From positions 32,484 through 96,483 of the IMG/VR virus record IMGVR_UViG_3300022907_000005: 64,000 nucleotides of DNA. The stretch is one strand, 5' to 3'. Shown here piece after piece: positions 7,595 to 17,058 of this stretch. Position numbers and translations under genes: made by a program. Each line of letters opens with the position of its first letter. The first letter of the stretch is position 1. The notes under the pieces are model-generated. The model was not told the origin of the DNA and ran no database searches. It saw only the letters and a program-made list of their open reading frames with translations. The stretch is from a virus.

Positions 7595-9092
7595 TATTAT
7601 CACCTTCTGGTTTTGGTTCGCTTGCAATCTGAGAATTAATCTCTGTTATTTCTTCATCACTGAGCATAAGAATTTTCTTCTGAACATACTCTCGACTGAA
7701 GAATTGTCCTACGAATGGCGCAACACCATTCAATACTTCTGTTCTACTTCTAAGAATTTCCTGATCTTTCGATTCAGTGTAGTAGGCATCTGAGGCAAAC
7801 TTATATATGATTGTCTCTCTAATATCAGCCCATTCATCTTCTTTGATGACCCCTTTTAATACTAACTGAGTCTTTAACAAGTCATCAAAAAGTACACTGA
7901 ACCTACGTCTTAGCTTAGAAATAAATTTAACAAACTTCAATTCATCTCTATTTATCTCGGCGCTACGACCGAAATTTAAACCTGCTTGCTGTTCTAAACG
8001 AGAGACAGGCACGTTCAAAGATTGGTATAACTTTCTTTGGAAGTACTCTATGTCGCCTGTCTCACCTAGATTTGAACCTCCAGGTAATGTCTGAATCTCT
8101 GTGCCTCTGCCACCCTCTCTTCGTGGTAACCAGAAGTCTTCAAGCATAGACATGAATTTCTTATCATCGCGGATCTCGCCAGTAGAGGCATCGTATACTA
8201 ATTTGTTACGATAGCGATCCATAATATCTTTTAAGTATTGCTCTGCTTTCATTCTAGGCAGATTGCCTGTATCTACATAAAAGATTCTTCGTTCTGGTGC
8301 GCGAGTGATACGATAGATCACCGCAGCGTTTTCCATCATTCTTAACTGATTCGCTGGACGAATCGCTTTATGTAAGAATGACAAAGGAATATTTTTATCT
8401 TGATCTACTAGTCCTGATGGGCAGTATGCAATTGCATCTTTAGTAATACGCAACGCTTTGCTATCATGCAATGCATTATTTGACTGTATTTGCCCAGGCT
8501 TACTAGCAATTCCTTTATCATCGTATACAAAATATTCTTTAATTTCTTTAATGAAATTGACGCCTGTATTCGGATCCTTTTCCTTTTTAACATCTCGTAT
8601 TAAACGTATTTTTCTAGGGTCGATATATCTAATATCAGTAATGCCCTGCTTTGGCTTTTGCATGTCAATCACTTTGTGAAAGTAGATTAGACCGTCAATA
8701 TACCAACGTCTAAAATAATCTTGCGCTCTATTGTTAAAGTCAAACAATTTCAGCACTTCATTGAATTCATCGTGTATTGCTTTTTTTACAGCGGCAGAAA
8801 CATTCACCGAATCAGTATCAACTGAGACGGGTCTCTCATCATCTAGATTTGAAATAGTGTCGTTGACGATATCTTCAATAGCAGTATCTACATCTGCCAT
8901 CATAGAGATGTCACGATATCTTTTTATCAATTGCTCTTGAGTGTTTGCAACACCGTCGATGTCCAAGTAAGTGCCATAGTGTCCGCCAGCATTGCGAACG
9001 GTATCTATAGCACCGTCTTCAGAAGGAGGCACAAACGACTTTTCAGACGCGAGTGCCTTTTTCCTGTTTATTTCAAACCCAAATATTTCCAT
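7587..9092 (-). CDS. 20: Portal vertex protein gp20
   Basis: This 501-residue protein is the portal (T4 gp20 has 524), a dodecamer at the head vertex through which gp17 pumps DNA. Recognisable segments are RRWYIDGLIYFHKVID, the ITDIRYIDPRKIRLIRDV strand pair, ENAAVIYRITRAPERRIFYVDTGNLP and the C-terminal SRLEQQAGLNFGRSAEINRDELKFVKFI. The ATG at 9092 follows AGGAGA at good spacing. It ends overlapping the gp67-like start. A near-consensus late element GATAAATA lies 24 nt upstream at 9117-9124. Confidence 0.96.
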   Translation of the reverse strand: MEIFGFEINRKKALASEKSFVPPSEDGAIDTVRNAGGHYGTYLDIDGVANTQEQLIKRYRDISMMADVDTAIEDIVNDTISNLDDERPVSVDTDSVNVSAAVKKAIHDEFNEVLKLFDFNNRAQDYFRRWYIDGLIYFHKVIDMQKPKQGITDIRYIDPRKIRLIRDVKKEKDPNTGVNFIKEIKEYFVYDDKGIASKPGQIQSNNALHDSKALRITKDAIAYCPSGLVDQDKNIPLSFLHKAIRPANQLRMMENAAVIYRITRAPERRIFYVDTGNLPRMKAEQYLKDIMDRYRNKLVYDASTGEIRDDKKFMSMLEDFWLPRREGGRGTEIQTLPGGSNLGETGDIEYFQRKLYQSLNVPVSRLEQQAGLNFGRSAEINRDELKFVKFISKLRRRFSVLFDDLLKTQLVLKGVIKEDEWADIRETIIYKFASDAYYTESKDQEILRSRTEVLNGVAPFVGQFFSREYVQKKILMLSDEEITEINSQIASEPKPEGDNNE

Positions 9093-9116
9093 TATAATCT
9101 CCTAATCCACACTATG

Positions 9117-9124
9117 TATTTATC
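9117..9124 (-). promoter_or_regulatory. Late-promoter-like element upstream of gp20
   Basis: GATAAATA on the minus strand, one mismatch from the T4 late consensus, 25 nt before the gp20 ATG. Confidence 0.4.
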
Positions 9125-9635
9125 TTACATCGTAGTGGGTGTATTGGAATGTCACTGTAAATTCTTCAAGGACGTCGTTCTGTGCATATTGCAATGCGAT
9201 TTCAGACATGTTGATAGGGAAAGCATTGTTTAATGTGTAAGTGCCACCTGGCAATACGTCATTGTTTCTATCCAAATGCTTCACTACTATGTCTGCTTGA
9301 TATTCACTTGGTGTAAGAACACCTGTGTTATCTTCACGACCGTTCATGCCGTTCATCCATTCTTCAAAGGGTTGACGTAAAGAAAATCCTGAATCGTTAA
9401 CAATCGTAATTGTCCACGGATCAAAAATTCTTTCGCCAGCTAGTTTGATCTCACGACCTCTGTACTGAATGATAGCTGGGTTTACGTTAGAAGCGGGCAA
9501 TGCAGCACCCGTAACCAGAAGACTGTAAGACGGATCAACACCGCCTACATATCCTGGGAACGTTAAGTCCACTTCAAATTGATTGGGTCTCGCTCCACCA
9601 GCGCCCAATCTTGCTTTAAAATCTTCAATATTCAT
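9120..9635 (-). CDS. 19: Tail tube protein gp19
   Basis: This 171-residue protein forms the stacked hexamers of the tail tube. It aligns with T4 gp19 (163 residues): ARPNQFEVDL at the start, REIKLAGERIFDPWTITIVND in the middle (T4: RKINVAGDRTFDDWTVTVMND), EYQADIVVKHLDRNND, and the closing MSEIALQYAQNDVLEEFTVTFQY. It sits directly after the sheath gene as in T4. A weak late element (AATAAATA, 9658-9665) lies 22 nt upstream and an SD-like GGAGAAC precedes the ATG. Confidence 0.96.
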   Translation of the reverse strand: MNIEDFKARLGAGGARPNQFEVDLTFPGYVGGVDPSYSLLVTGAALPASNVNPAIIQYRGREIKLAGERIFDPWTITIVNDSGFSLRQPFEEWMNGMNGREDNTGVLTPSEYQADIVVKHLDRNNDVLPGGTYTLNNAFPINMSEIALQYAQNDVLEEFTVTFQYTHYDVR

Positions 9636-9657
9636 TGAATTGTTCTCCTGTTGATTC

Positions 9658-9665
9658 TATTTATT
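9658..9665 (-). promoter_or_regulatory. Late-promoter-like element upstream of gp19
   Basis: AATAAATA on the minus strand, one mismatch from consensus, 22 nt before the gp19 ATG and overlapping the gp18 stop region. Confidence 0.35.
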
Positions 9666-11571
9666 AGGCGCCTAACTCTTCAAAACTGATGCCTGTGCGT
9701 GTTGCAACAAACGTCAGAGTGATGAAGTTGATAGATTTAGCAGGCTTCAAGAAGATGTCTGCTCTGAATTGGTTTTGATCAATAACTTCAGCAGTGTTAT
9801 TAGTTTCATCACACACTACTCGGAAGTCATAGACACCTCTTCGACCTTGCACATCGCGCAAGAAAGGGCTAACCAATGAACGGAACTGGGCTCTTGTGAA
9901 ACCATCGTTAAATTCAAATAGTTGGAATTTAGCTGCTGTTGCAATTGCCTTTTCAACTGTAATAAACAATCTACGAACATTGATTCTGTTGAATGCGCTG
10001 TTCTTGTTAAGCAGCGTCTTGTCACCGAATAAGATGATACCTTGTCCTTGTGAACCAACTACTGGGTTGATGCCTGCTTTATAAAGCGTATCTCGGTCTG
10101 CTTTGCTTGGGCTATACGCGAGTTTAACCGCATTCTTGATAGAACCACGTGATGCGCCTGCAGGAGAGAACCAAGGATCAGCCGTTGCGTCAGCCGTAAC
10201 ACATGCACCAGCAATATCACCACTGCAAGGTACCCAACGATACTTGTCGTTATACTTGTCGTACATGTACTTCCAACCGCTGTCCATTGAAGCGTAAGAA
10301 GATCTTGTGTAGTTAGACAATTCAGCAACAAGTGCTGTAGTTTCACTGCCTGCGTTGTTCACTACAGATGCTGACTGCGGTGATACAAACACCATGCAGT
10401 CTTTGCGTACTTCAGCAACGTTATCAATGATAGCGTCTTGTACTATTGCACTGTGCCGACCGCCGATAAGAAGGTTTACGTCAACCAATTCATCGTTAGC
10501 AAAAAGATCGTATCCAGATGTCAACTGACCGTCACTTGGTGCAGCATCTGCGCCTGCGCTTAGAGAATTATCTAAGTCGCTGTCACTTGAAAGCAAAGTA
10601 ACAAATGCTGCGTTACCTACTGTAGATGTGTCCCAATCCGTGCCATTGCTTGGTTTCGTAACAGCCCAAATCCACTTAGAACGATTGTTGATTACATCTT
10701 TGTAGAAATTAGACTGATTAGAATCATCTTTAGCGTCTGATGCTTTAGAGACGCCTGCGAATTTTTCTAGTACTGTTCCTGCACGACCTGTGATTGCGCC
10801 GTCTTCGTCGATAACAATAACGTGTATCTCATCTAGTGATGTGCTGTTATTAGCAGCGTATGCAGATGTTCCTGGAGCACTATCAAACTGATTTGCGTAA
10901 GTCCAAGCTGTAACCATTGTTGCTGTAGCCGCTGCACCGGTGCCGCCGCCGCCAGTAAATGTTATAGCAGGAGCACTTGTGTATCCTAAGCCAGCAAACG
11001 AAACGATTATCGAACCTACTGTATCGCCGGCAAGTACCGCTGTAGCTGTAGCAGTAACACCGCCAGCTGGCGCGGCGTCCACTACCACATCAGGAACAGT
11101 TGTGTAGCCTGAACCAGCAGTATCAACTGCAATAGAAGCAATAGATCCACTACTGAATGTAGTAGAGTCTGCCATTGCTACTTTGAGACTGTTACCCAAA
11201 GAACCTGGGTACTTAGCTGCAAAGACACCTACAGTCTGGGCACCGAGTGCTTCAAAAGCATCTTCGTTTTTGACTAGCAACGCGCCGCCGTTTGCAGTTG
11301 CGTTAGCAGCAGCACCCACTGTTCGTACTACTTTAAGAGCCGATCCATATGCAAGAAAACTTGCGGCTGTTAAAAAGTCTACATTTGCTGTTGTGTTTGG
11401 TTTACCGAATCTCTCTACCAGTTGATTTTCACTTGCAACTGTGATGATCTCATCTGCAGGACCCCAATTGAAGTCGCCTACAAAACCACCGATAGTGGTT
11501 GCGACTGCGGGAACTACGTTTGAGGCATCTTGTTCCTGTACGAGAACGCCAGGGGAAAGCTGAAAAGCCAT
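9664..11571 (-). CDS. 18: Contractile tail sheath protein gp18
   Basis: This 635-residue sheath protein (T4: 659) contracts to drive the tube through the host envelope. The N-terminus MAFQLSPGVLVQEQD and the C-terminal core (FGDKTLLNKNSAFNRINVRRLF, FDGFTRAQFRSLV-like segment, FRADIFLKPAKSINFITLTFVATRTG) are characteristic. An inserted beta-repeat module at about residues 142-218 has two GxGYT..P motifs each followed by a GGGGTGA-type turn; the same module recurs in gp15, gp7, gp8 and the giant structural protein. Insertions in T4 sheath domains are surface-exposed. GGAGAAT lies before the ATG. Confidence 0.95.
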   Translation of the reverse strand: MAFQLSPGVLVQEQDASNVVPAVATTIGGFVGDFNWGPADEIITVASENQLVERFGKPNTTANVDFLTAASFLAYGSALKVVRTVGAAANATANGGALLVKNEDAFEALGAQTVGVFAAKYPGSLGNSLKVAMADSTTFSSGSIASIAVDTAGSGYTTVPDVVVDAAPAGGVTATATAVLAGDTVGSIIVSFAGLGYTSAPAITFTGGGGTGAAATATMVTAWTYANQFDSAPGTSAYAANNSTSLDEIHVIVIDEDGAITGRAGTVLEKFAGVSKASDAKDDSNQSNFYKDVINNRSKWIWAVTKPSNGTDWDTSTVGNAAFVTLLSSDSDLDNSLSAGADAAPSDGQLTSGYDLFANDELVDVNLLIGGRHSAIVQDAIIDNVAEVRKDCMVFVSPQSASVVNNAGSETTALVAELSNYTRSSYASMDSGWKYMYDKYNDKYRWVPCSGDIAGACVTADATADPWFSPAGASRGSIKNAVKLAYSPSKADRDTLYKAGINPVVGSQGQGIILFGDKTLLNKNSAFNRINVRRLFITVEKAIATAAKFQLFEFNDGFTRAQFRSLVSPFLRDVQGRRGVYDFRVVCDETNNTAEVIDQNQFRADIFLKPAKSINFITLTFVATRTGISFEELGA

Positions 11572-11617
11572 ATTATTCTCCTCGAATTAAGTTAGCGTTA
11601 TATTATATTACTTTGTT

Positions 11618-11625
11618 TATTTATA
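11618..11625 (-). promoter_or_regulatory. T4-type late promoter for gp18
   Basis: Exact TATAAATA on the minus strand, 46 nt upstream of the gp18 ATG, overlapping the gp17 stop codon. Confidence 0.7.
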
Positions 11626-13264
11626 AATCTAGTAATTTAGGTTCTTCAAATAACCACAAATCTCCACCCATCACTTCCATTTCCTGCTGTTGTCCATCAT
11701 CAATAATTCCAAAAGGTGTCAAATCGTTTTCAATTGCCCGCATTTCTGAATTATACAGACCTTCTCTAACATTAACATTTGTCAAGTCCGAGAAAAATGT
11801 GTTGGTTGTAACCCAGCCAAACAAGACCAAGCACATTGCTAAATCATCGTTGTAACCTTCGTCAGCCTGATAAGAACCACTTCGTTCAATAAACGTTGAT
11901 AGCTCTGATATAATTTCTGGGTCAAATAAAAGAAGTTTTCGTTCTTCCATCAAACTTTTGAAACTAAAACACCCCTGTCTCTTCACTGCTTTAGATGTAG
12001 TTACACCTAATCGCGCTGCTTTACCGAAGCCAGGAGTTATGTATTGTCTGTTGTTCTCTGTGACTGTTGTGAATATATTCTCATATTCATTTTCCTGATG
12101 CAGAATAGTGAGAACCTGTTGCCCAATATCATTTGCTTCTACTAGAATAAATGCATCATTATAGTCTTTACCTACTTTCTCTATAATATTTGGATATAAT
12201 AACGGAGAAATCTTGTTGTGTCGATATTTACCTACGACGGTGTATGGCATCTGTGTCACATCGACAACAACAAACGCAGAGTAGTCACCACCAACGCCTC
12301 TAGCAACGTCAGCGACTAGTATGTAATAGTTATTTGCTTTCGGCTCTTCGTAAATATCTAAGCCATCTTTAGAGTATATTGGCACTTTAGCACTAAGAGA
12401 TCCTAGTGTTTTGCCGTTGATAAGTGTATTAGAGGATCCTAAAAATTCACACAATACCTCTTGGTTGAATTTCAATTCACCTAATAGCTGTAACTGTTGT
12501 TCTGCCCATGCATCATCTCTGCCAGGAATCTCACTGTAATGAATGAACATGTGCTCAAACCCGTTACGCTTCTCTACAGAATCGTTCCAAAACTTCCAGA
12601 AGTGATTATAACCTAACGGCGTAGATGTCAAAAGAATCTTTGTCGTTTTACCAGCAGAAATCGTAGGATATACAGAAGTAAAAAATTGTTCTGCTACATT
12701 GTTAGGAATGATTGCAGCCTCGTCAATGTATAGCCAGTTTACAGATTTGCCTCGAATACCAGAAGCAGTTGTTGCCGCAGTGAATACTCTAGATCCGTTT
12801 TCTAAATCAACATCACCCTTGTTCCAAGTCTTTACGCCTTGTTGCATCCATATAGGCAAATTTTCATACATGATTTGATAACGAGCAAGTACTTCCATCG
12901 CCGCCTTACTTTTATTCGCCATGATAGCAACAGTCTTGCTGTCTTGAAATATAGTGTAATGAAGAATACACGCAGCCGCAGTTACTGTTTTACCTTGCTG
13001 CCTTCCTTCCATAAGAATGCAGCGTCGATTGTCCATAATAAATTTGACTTTTTCTTTCTGACAATCGTACAATTTGAATGGCTGCAACCCTGTATCTAGC
13101 GTGACAATCATACAATAGGTTTCAATAAAATATATAGGGTCTCCCATACATTTTTGATATTCTATAATCTGCTCAGGCGTCCACTCATGATTATGCCCGA
13201 TTGATTTTAGATTTGGATTACCGTGGTAAGAAGTTGCTTCTTGATTAGTCAGTTGCGGAATCAT
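11621..13264 (-). CDS. 17: Large terminase subunit gp17
   Basis: This 547-residue packaging motor has an N-terminal ATPase with Walker A GRQQGKT (about residues 87-93) and Walker B WLYIDEAA (about 178-185), and a C-terminal nuclease whose first acidic strand is ILVADVARG (about 318). T4 gp17 has 610 residues. I chose the ATG at 13264; the frame can be opened six bases earlier only with TTG. It overlaps the end of gp16 by 20 nt, the usual coupling of the terminase pair. It acts at the gp20 portal during late infection. Confidence 0.96.
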   Translation of the reverse strand: MIPQLTNQEATSYHGNPNLKSIGHNHEWTPEQIIEYQKCMGDPIYFIETYCMIVTLDTGLQPFKLYDCQKEKVKFIMDNRRCILMEGRQQGKTVTAAACILHYTIFQDSKTVAIMANKSKAAMEVLARYQIMYENLPIWMQQGVKTWNKGDVDLENGSRVFTAATTASGIRGKSVNWLYIDEAAIIPNNVAEQFFTSVYPTISAGKTTKILLTSTPLGYNHFWKFWNDSVEKRNGFEHMFIHYSEIPGRDDAWAEQQLQLLGELKFNQEVLCEFLGSSNTLINGKTLGSLSAKVPIYSKDGLDIYEEPKANNYYILVADVARGVGGDYSAFVVVDVTQMPYTVVGKYRHNKISPLLYPNIIEKVGKDYNDAFILVEANDIGQQVLTILHQENEYENIFTTVTENNRQYITPGFGKAARLGVTTSKAVKRQGCFSFKSLMEERKLLLFDPEIISELSTFIERSGSYQADEGYNDDLAMCLVLFGWVTTNTFFSDLTNVNVREGLYNSEMRAIENDLTPFGIIDDGQQQEMEVMGGDLWLFEEPKLLDL

Positions 13265-13691
13265 GCTCAATCACTTCTTTTTTTGCACTCAATGCTTTTA
13301 ACAAGTCAGAGGTGCTACCATTAAATAAAATGTTTGTTTGATTTTCTATTTTCGATGCTTGCTTAGGATCTGTGAGATCGATCTTCTGTTTCTTTTCTTG
13401 TATTTCCATAGCATCTTTTGCTTGATCAGACATCAACTTGATAGCTTGCACTGCAACCTCAAATGCTCTTGGGTTGTCGCTATTTTGCGCGACTTCTAAT
13501 ATACTTTGTACAGCAGATTCACTGTAAGCCATTGCGCGTTTTAAACTACTCCTAGCTTCCTGAAAATCATGTTCTAGTTGTTCGTCTTTTTTACCAACAG
13601 GAACAATAGGCCTAGAAATTTCTTCAGCCTCAGTCATTGTGCCAAAAGTTTTATCTAACGCATCAAATACTTTATTAGACATAGGTTTCAT
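13245..13691 (-). CDS. 16: Small terminase subunit gp16
   Basis: The start at 13691 (MKPMSNKVFDALD) is preferred because GGAGGAG lies six bases upstream; ATGs at 13721 and 13682 are less well placed. The 148-residue product matches T4 gp16 (164) in size and position. Residues about 40-120 form the long helical pair (ARSSLKRAMAYSESAVQSILEVA ... AVQAIKLMSDQAKDAMEIQEK) that builds the oligomeric ring of small terminases. It regulates gp17 and initiates packaging. The start overlaps the end of gp15, the end overlaps gp17. Confidence 0.87.
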   Translation of the reverse strand: MKPMSNKVFDALDKTFGTMTEAEEISRPIVPVGKKDEQLEHDFQEARSSLKRAMAYSESAVQSILEVAQNSDNPRAFEVAVQAIKLMSDQAKDAMEIQEKKQKIDLTDPKQASKIENQTNILFNGSTSDLLKALSAKKEVIEHDSATD

Positions 13692-14664
13692 CAAACTCCT
13701 CCAAGAATCGATATGCATCATCTATTGTTTGTGACCCTGCATCTGGTCCCTCTATAGTAACTGTTGGCGCACTAACATATCCAGATCCAGCATCGTCAAT
13801 AACAATGCTGCCTATCTTATCACCATCCATAACTGCGTGTGCCCTTGCGTTTCCTGTAAGAGTAACGTTAGGTTCTGTTGTATATTTTGTACCTGCATAA
13901 GTAAGCGTAATTGCGTTTACCGCATCACCTGAAATTGTAGCAGTAGCGGTTGCTCTTGCATCTTCTACACTATACGTCTGTCTGACAAATGCCCCCTGAA
14001 AGTCTGGGTTCTGATATATTGTAGAAATAGCCTCTCGTATAACACTTTGATTTGATACATAACCGTAAAAATTTAATTTCATGTTAAAATTCAAAGTCCA
14101 GATTATACTCTGTCGATCTGCAAATGTTCCAGCAGTGTTATCTTCATACGAGATACCATCTAAGACAATCTTTATGTCTCGTTTTATATCCATTTCAGGC
14201 AAATCATTCAATGTGATATTAAAATCAGGATTGAAGTATGGTAAAATTTGTTCTAATATTTGAAGCCCGTCTTCTTGGTTCTTAGCAAAGATATACAATG
14301 CAAGATTCATATCATATGGTGTTGATACGAATTGACGAGTGACATTCAATGCATCCGAGCTTATCGTCTTTCGATGTTTTTGTATCTGTGATATTTTTCT
14401 ACTAGGATCATATTGCAGCCCTAGAATTTCAAATCCCATTCTAGGTAGAATAATTGCAACATCGCCTCTTGATTCTACTGTCGGTGTCTGCTCAATGCGA
14501 GTTAAGAATTTTTGTTTTGTAGAGTATGCTAAAGGCACTCTAAGATTCTGTACCGCTACATCCGATGTATTCTTTCTTTCAATATTAATACCATTGAAAA
14601 TTGTGCCAAAAGCAATTATTGCTTTGCGTACATGCTCATGGTAAAACTGCTTGCCTTTAAACAT
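13675..14664 (-). CDS. 15: Tail sheath stabiliser/terminator gp15 with appended repeat module
   Basis: Residues 1-225 align with T4 gp15: MFKGKQFYHEHVRKA, NLRVPLAYSTKQKFLTRI, AIILPRMGFEILGLQYDP, QILPYFNPDFNITLNDLPEMDIKRDIKIVL. gp15 caps the tail at the neck. At 329 residues it is longer than T4 gp15 (272) because residues about 230-320 carry the GxGY..P beta-repeat module also found in gp18, gp7 and gp8 (TYAGTKYTTEPNVTLTG, DDAGSGYVSAPTVTIEG). It overlaps gp14 by 8 nt and gp16 by 17 nt. Confidence 0.93.
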   Translation of the reverse strand: MFKGKQFYHEHVRKAIIAFGTIFNGINIERKNTSDVAVQNLRVPLAYSTKQKFLTRIEQTPTVESRGDVAIILPRMGFEILGLQYDPSRKISQIQKHRKTISSDALNVTRQFVSTPYDMNLALYIFAKNQEDGLQILEQILPYFNPDFNITLNDLPEMDIKRDIKIVLDGISYEDNTAGTFADRQSIIWTLNFNMKLNFYGYVSNQSVIREAISTIYQNPDFQGAFVRQTYSVEDARATATATISGDAVNAITLTYAGTKYTTEPNVTLTGNARAHAVMDGDKIGSIVIDDAGSGYVSAPTVTIEGPDAGSQTIDDAYRFLEEFDETYV

Positions 14665-15412
14665 CTAATTCACCAAATGGGTTTAATTCTGAGAAGTCTA
14701 AAATGTCACCTGCAGTTTCTTCATTGGTGAAATCTTGATTATCGCCTGCAACACCTGGTTTGACTGAGAAGTCTTCTTTGATTATAGCACCACCAGATTC
14801 AAGCAACAGTCTGTCACCATCTTCTTTCTGCAATTCAAACAACCGCTGATCCAATGAATTGTCATCTTCAATCTGATCAATCGCGCCAATACCTGTAGTA
14901 ATCTCCTCTGAACTATATTCAAACAATTCAGCGGTTATTCTAAACGTGTAAATTTTACCTAGCTGATAGAAAGGATTCTGAAACTCTACAAACTTAATTT
15001 CAAACAGTGAACGAGTTTTGCCAAAGTAAAGTAGATCGCCTTCCATTGGTCTAGCGCCATCTTGCACAAAATCGCCACCAGTACTATTACTAACAACCAA
15101 TTCATCCCATCTACGTCTCGCAAGAATGAAAGTTGCTTGGTCGCGAGTCTCCAATCCAAAGCGACTGAATAACTCACCATCGCCTTCGTAGCCAGCAACG
15201 TTTTCCATATACATTTCTAGTGGATATGCTTGTGTAAATTTAGATAGAGAATCTTCATCAAAGATTGTATCTCTATTTACAAAAGTTCTAGGCAAGTAAT
15301 AGACATCGTGTCCGTAAATCTTTAAGGATTCGATTACTAGGTCTTCTACAAGTAACTGCTCACTTGTGGTACCCGATGTGTCTCCACTTTGAAAATAGAA
15401 ATTTGTTGGCAC
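14657..15412 (-). CDS. 14: Neck protein gp14
   Basis: The 251-residue product (T4: 256) begins at a GTG codon (15412), one base after the gp13 stop; no ATG nearby fits better. It has the gp14 layout: MPTNFYFQSGDTSGTTSEQLLVEDLVIESLKIYG, then YYLPRTFVNRDTIFDED (T4-type LPR..v..D..fgE) and later FQNPFYQLGKIYTFRITAELFEYSSEEI. gp14 with gp13 closes the filled head and joins the tail. The acidic C-terminal 60 residues resemble the D-rich end of T4 gp14. Confidence 0.93.
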   Translation of the reverse strand: MPTNFYFQSGDTSGTTSEQLLVEDLVIESLKIYGHDVYYLPRTFVNRDTIFDEDSLSKFTQAYPLEMYMENVAGYEGDGELFSRFGLETRDQATFILARRRWDELVVSNSTGGDFVQDGARPMEGDLLYFGKTRSLFEIKFVEFQNPFYQLGKIYTFRITAELFEYSSEEITTGIGAIDQIEDDNSLDQRLFELQKEDGDRLLLESGGAIIKEDFSVKPGVAGDNQDFTNEETAGDILDFSELNPFGELDV

Positions 15413-15413
15413 G

Positions 15414-16388
15414 TTAGCCTACCATAAATGCGGGAGGAAGTTCGTACTTAGATTGCATTTCTTCTTCAGTCTGTTGAATTTCTGCAACCGCTTCTTGAAA
15501 TATCTGATCTCCGTTGAGTATCACACCACCTGGCAATTGAATGCCGCCAAACTTTTTCATGTTCTCTCCCCACTGTCTTTTAATAAGTGCAGTAGTGTAT
15601 TTCTTTAAAAACATGTCGTTATACACTTCAGCGTAATCGGTGCCTGCAATCATAGCCTGACCTTCAGCAATCACATAGTCGCCAACATCGAATGTCTTAT
15701 CAAAGTCTGTGTCAATGTAAAGTCTATTAGTTTTTCGATTGAATCGTATTTGTCTTTCAGTAACGAAAATGCTTTCTAGTGTAGATAAGTGAGTTTTCAC
15801 CATAGAGTAATATGTCAAGTCTGCACTGAGTAAATTGTACAAGTCATTCAATGCAAATTGATAATCAACATCAAACAAGCCGTCTGACTTGCCGCCAGTT
15901 GTCGCGCCAAACTTAAACATTCTAGTAACGCCAAGAATATTGTCACCTATAGGAATGTAGCCGTTTTCTAAGTCGCCTTTAGAGTATGCGGTAGACGAAG
16001 ATGTGGTTGTAGCATATCCAGACTGATTGCCTGTAATGGTTTCAGATAAAGAAAAAGTTGCGCCACCAGGCTTTACATTATCTACGGTGATTTCTGCACC
16101 ATCTGTACTGACAACAATCGCGGTTGTTCCCGAAGTACCACCAGTAACAGTTTCACCAACAGTAAAGTTGTTAGCCAAGGATGCTTGTAATGTGATCTTT
16201 GACCCTGTAAGTTTGTGTTTGATGTAGGCTCTTTCGGTACCATCAAAGTGATACTCTTGCCAAAATTGGATTGCGTCATCTACGCGATCACTTACCTGAT
16301 CGTCATCCACATTGATTTCAATAACAGGAAAGCCCAGTCTGCGTAAGCTATAATCAATCAACTCTTGTCTTGATGCTAGTACAGCCAT
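15414..16388 (-). CDS. 13: Neck protein gp13 with inserted beta module
   Basis: This 324-residue protein has the gp13 start (QELIDYSLRRLGFPVIEINVDDDQVSDRVDDAIQFWQEYHFDG) and end (WGENMKKFGGIQLPGGVILNGDQIFQEA). Between them, at about residues 65-135, is a T/G/V-rich insertion with two GETVTG..SG motifs. A similar [10 protein letters not shown] element occurs in the giant structural protein at 33829-40413. gp13 forms the neck ring below the portal. The gene starts the packaging operon and is followed at one base by gp14. Confidence 0.92.
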   Translation of the reverse strand: MAVLASRQELIDYSLRRLGFPVIEINVDDDQVSDRVDDAIQFWQEYHFDGTERAYIKHKLTGSKITLQASLANNFTVGETVTGGTSGTTAIVVSTDGAEITVDNVKPGGATFSLSETITGNQSGYATTTSSSTAYSKGDLENGYIPIGDNILGVTRMFKFGATTGGKSDGLFDVDYQFALNDLYNLLSADLTYYSMVKTHLSTLESIFVTERQIRFNRKTNRLYIDTDFDKTFDVGDYVIAEGQAMIAGTDYAEVYNDMFLKKYTTALIKRQWGENMKKFGGIQLPGGVILNGDQIFQEAVAEIQQTEEEMQSKYELPPAFMVG

Positions 16389-16404
16389 CAGTATCTCCTA
16401 GTTA

Positions 16405-17007
16405 TTATGGATCGTAAGCGTATAGTTCTGCTCTGAGTGCAGTCAATTCCGCTTGTACATAAGCCGTAGTAGCAATCTGCGTGGTGTTTGTACCTGCAGA
16501 TGCTGTTGGTGCAGCAGGAGTTCCAGTCAACGTGGGGCTTGCTAATGGAGCCTTTGCTGCCAATGCGTTTGTTGTCGTTGTCGCATAGTTCGCGTCATCA
16601 CCAAGTGCTGCTGCTAATTCGTTCAGCGTATCTAATGCACCAGGAGCAGAGTCAACTAAATTCCCTACCGCAGTATCAACATAACTTCTTGTCGCAATTG
16701 TGCTAGTATCAACCGTAAGTGTACCCGACGAAATGCCTATGCCAGTACCTGCTGTCAAATATGAATCGATTTCACTGTCTACCCTAGCGTTAGTAAAGTA
16801 CAGATTGGTGCTACCTTCACCAATATCATCAGTATCTCCAGTGACATTAGTTAAATCGGCAAGCAATAAAGATTTACCGCCCTGTGTTGAGCCATCATGC
16901 ACTCGCAAATGGTAATCTGTGGTGCTGACGGATAGTTCTCCCTGAGCACCGGTAAACACATTATTCTGAGTAGTTGTCCCTCTTCTAAATTGTACTTGTT
17001 TAGGCAT
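16405..17007 (-). CDS. Short tail fibre protein with phage-fibre C-terminal repeat
   Basis: A 200-residue modular fibre. It opens with the QFRRGTT...FTGAQGELSVSTTDYHLRVHDG segment typical of the fibre N-terminal domain also seen in Mtd-like and hyaluronidase-like phage fibres. It then carries the EGSTNLYFTNARVDSEI motif shared with the fibres at 19904 and 21898. The end (LASPTLTGTPAAPTA...TNTTQIATTAYVQAEL) is the trimeric fibre repeat of many tail fibres. Likely a host-recognition or connector fibre. Own late promoter at 17033-17040. Confidence 0.82.
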   Translation of the reverse strand: MPKQVQFRRGTTTQNNVFTGAQGELSVSTTDYHLRVHDGSTQGGKSLLLADLTNVTGDTDDIGEGSTNLYFTNARVDSEIDSYLTAGTGIGISSGTLTVDTSTIATRSYVDTAVGNLVDSAPGALDTLNELAAALGDDANYATTTTNALAAKAPLASPTLTGTPAAPTASAGTNTTQIATTAYVQAELTALRAELYAYDP

Positions 17008-17032
17008 GTATCCTACTCCTATATATTACATC

Positions 17033-17040
17033 TATTTATA
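17033..17040 (-). promoter_or_regulatory. T4-type late promoter for short fibre gene
   Basis: Exact TATAAATA on the minus strand, 25 nt upstream of the fibre ATG at 17007. Confidence 0.7.
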
Positions 17041-17058
17041 ATAAATTTTAAGACCAGT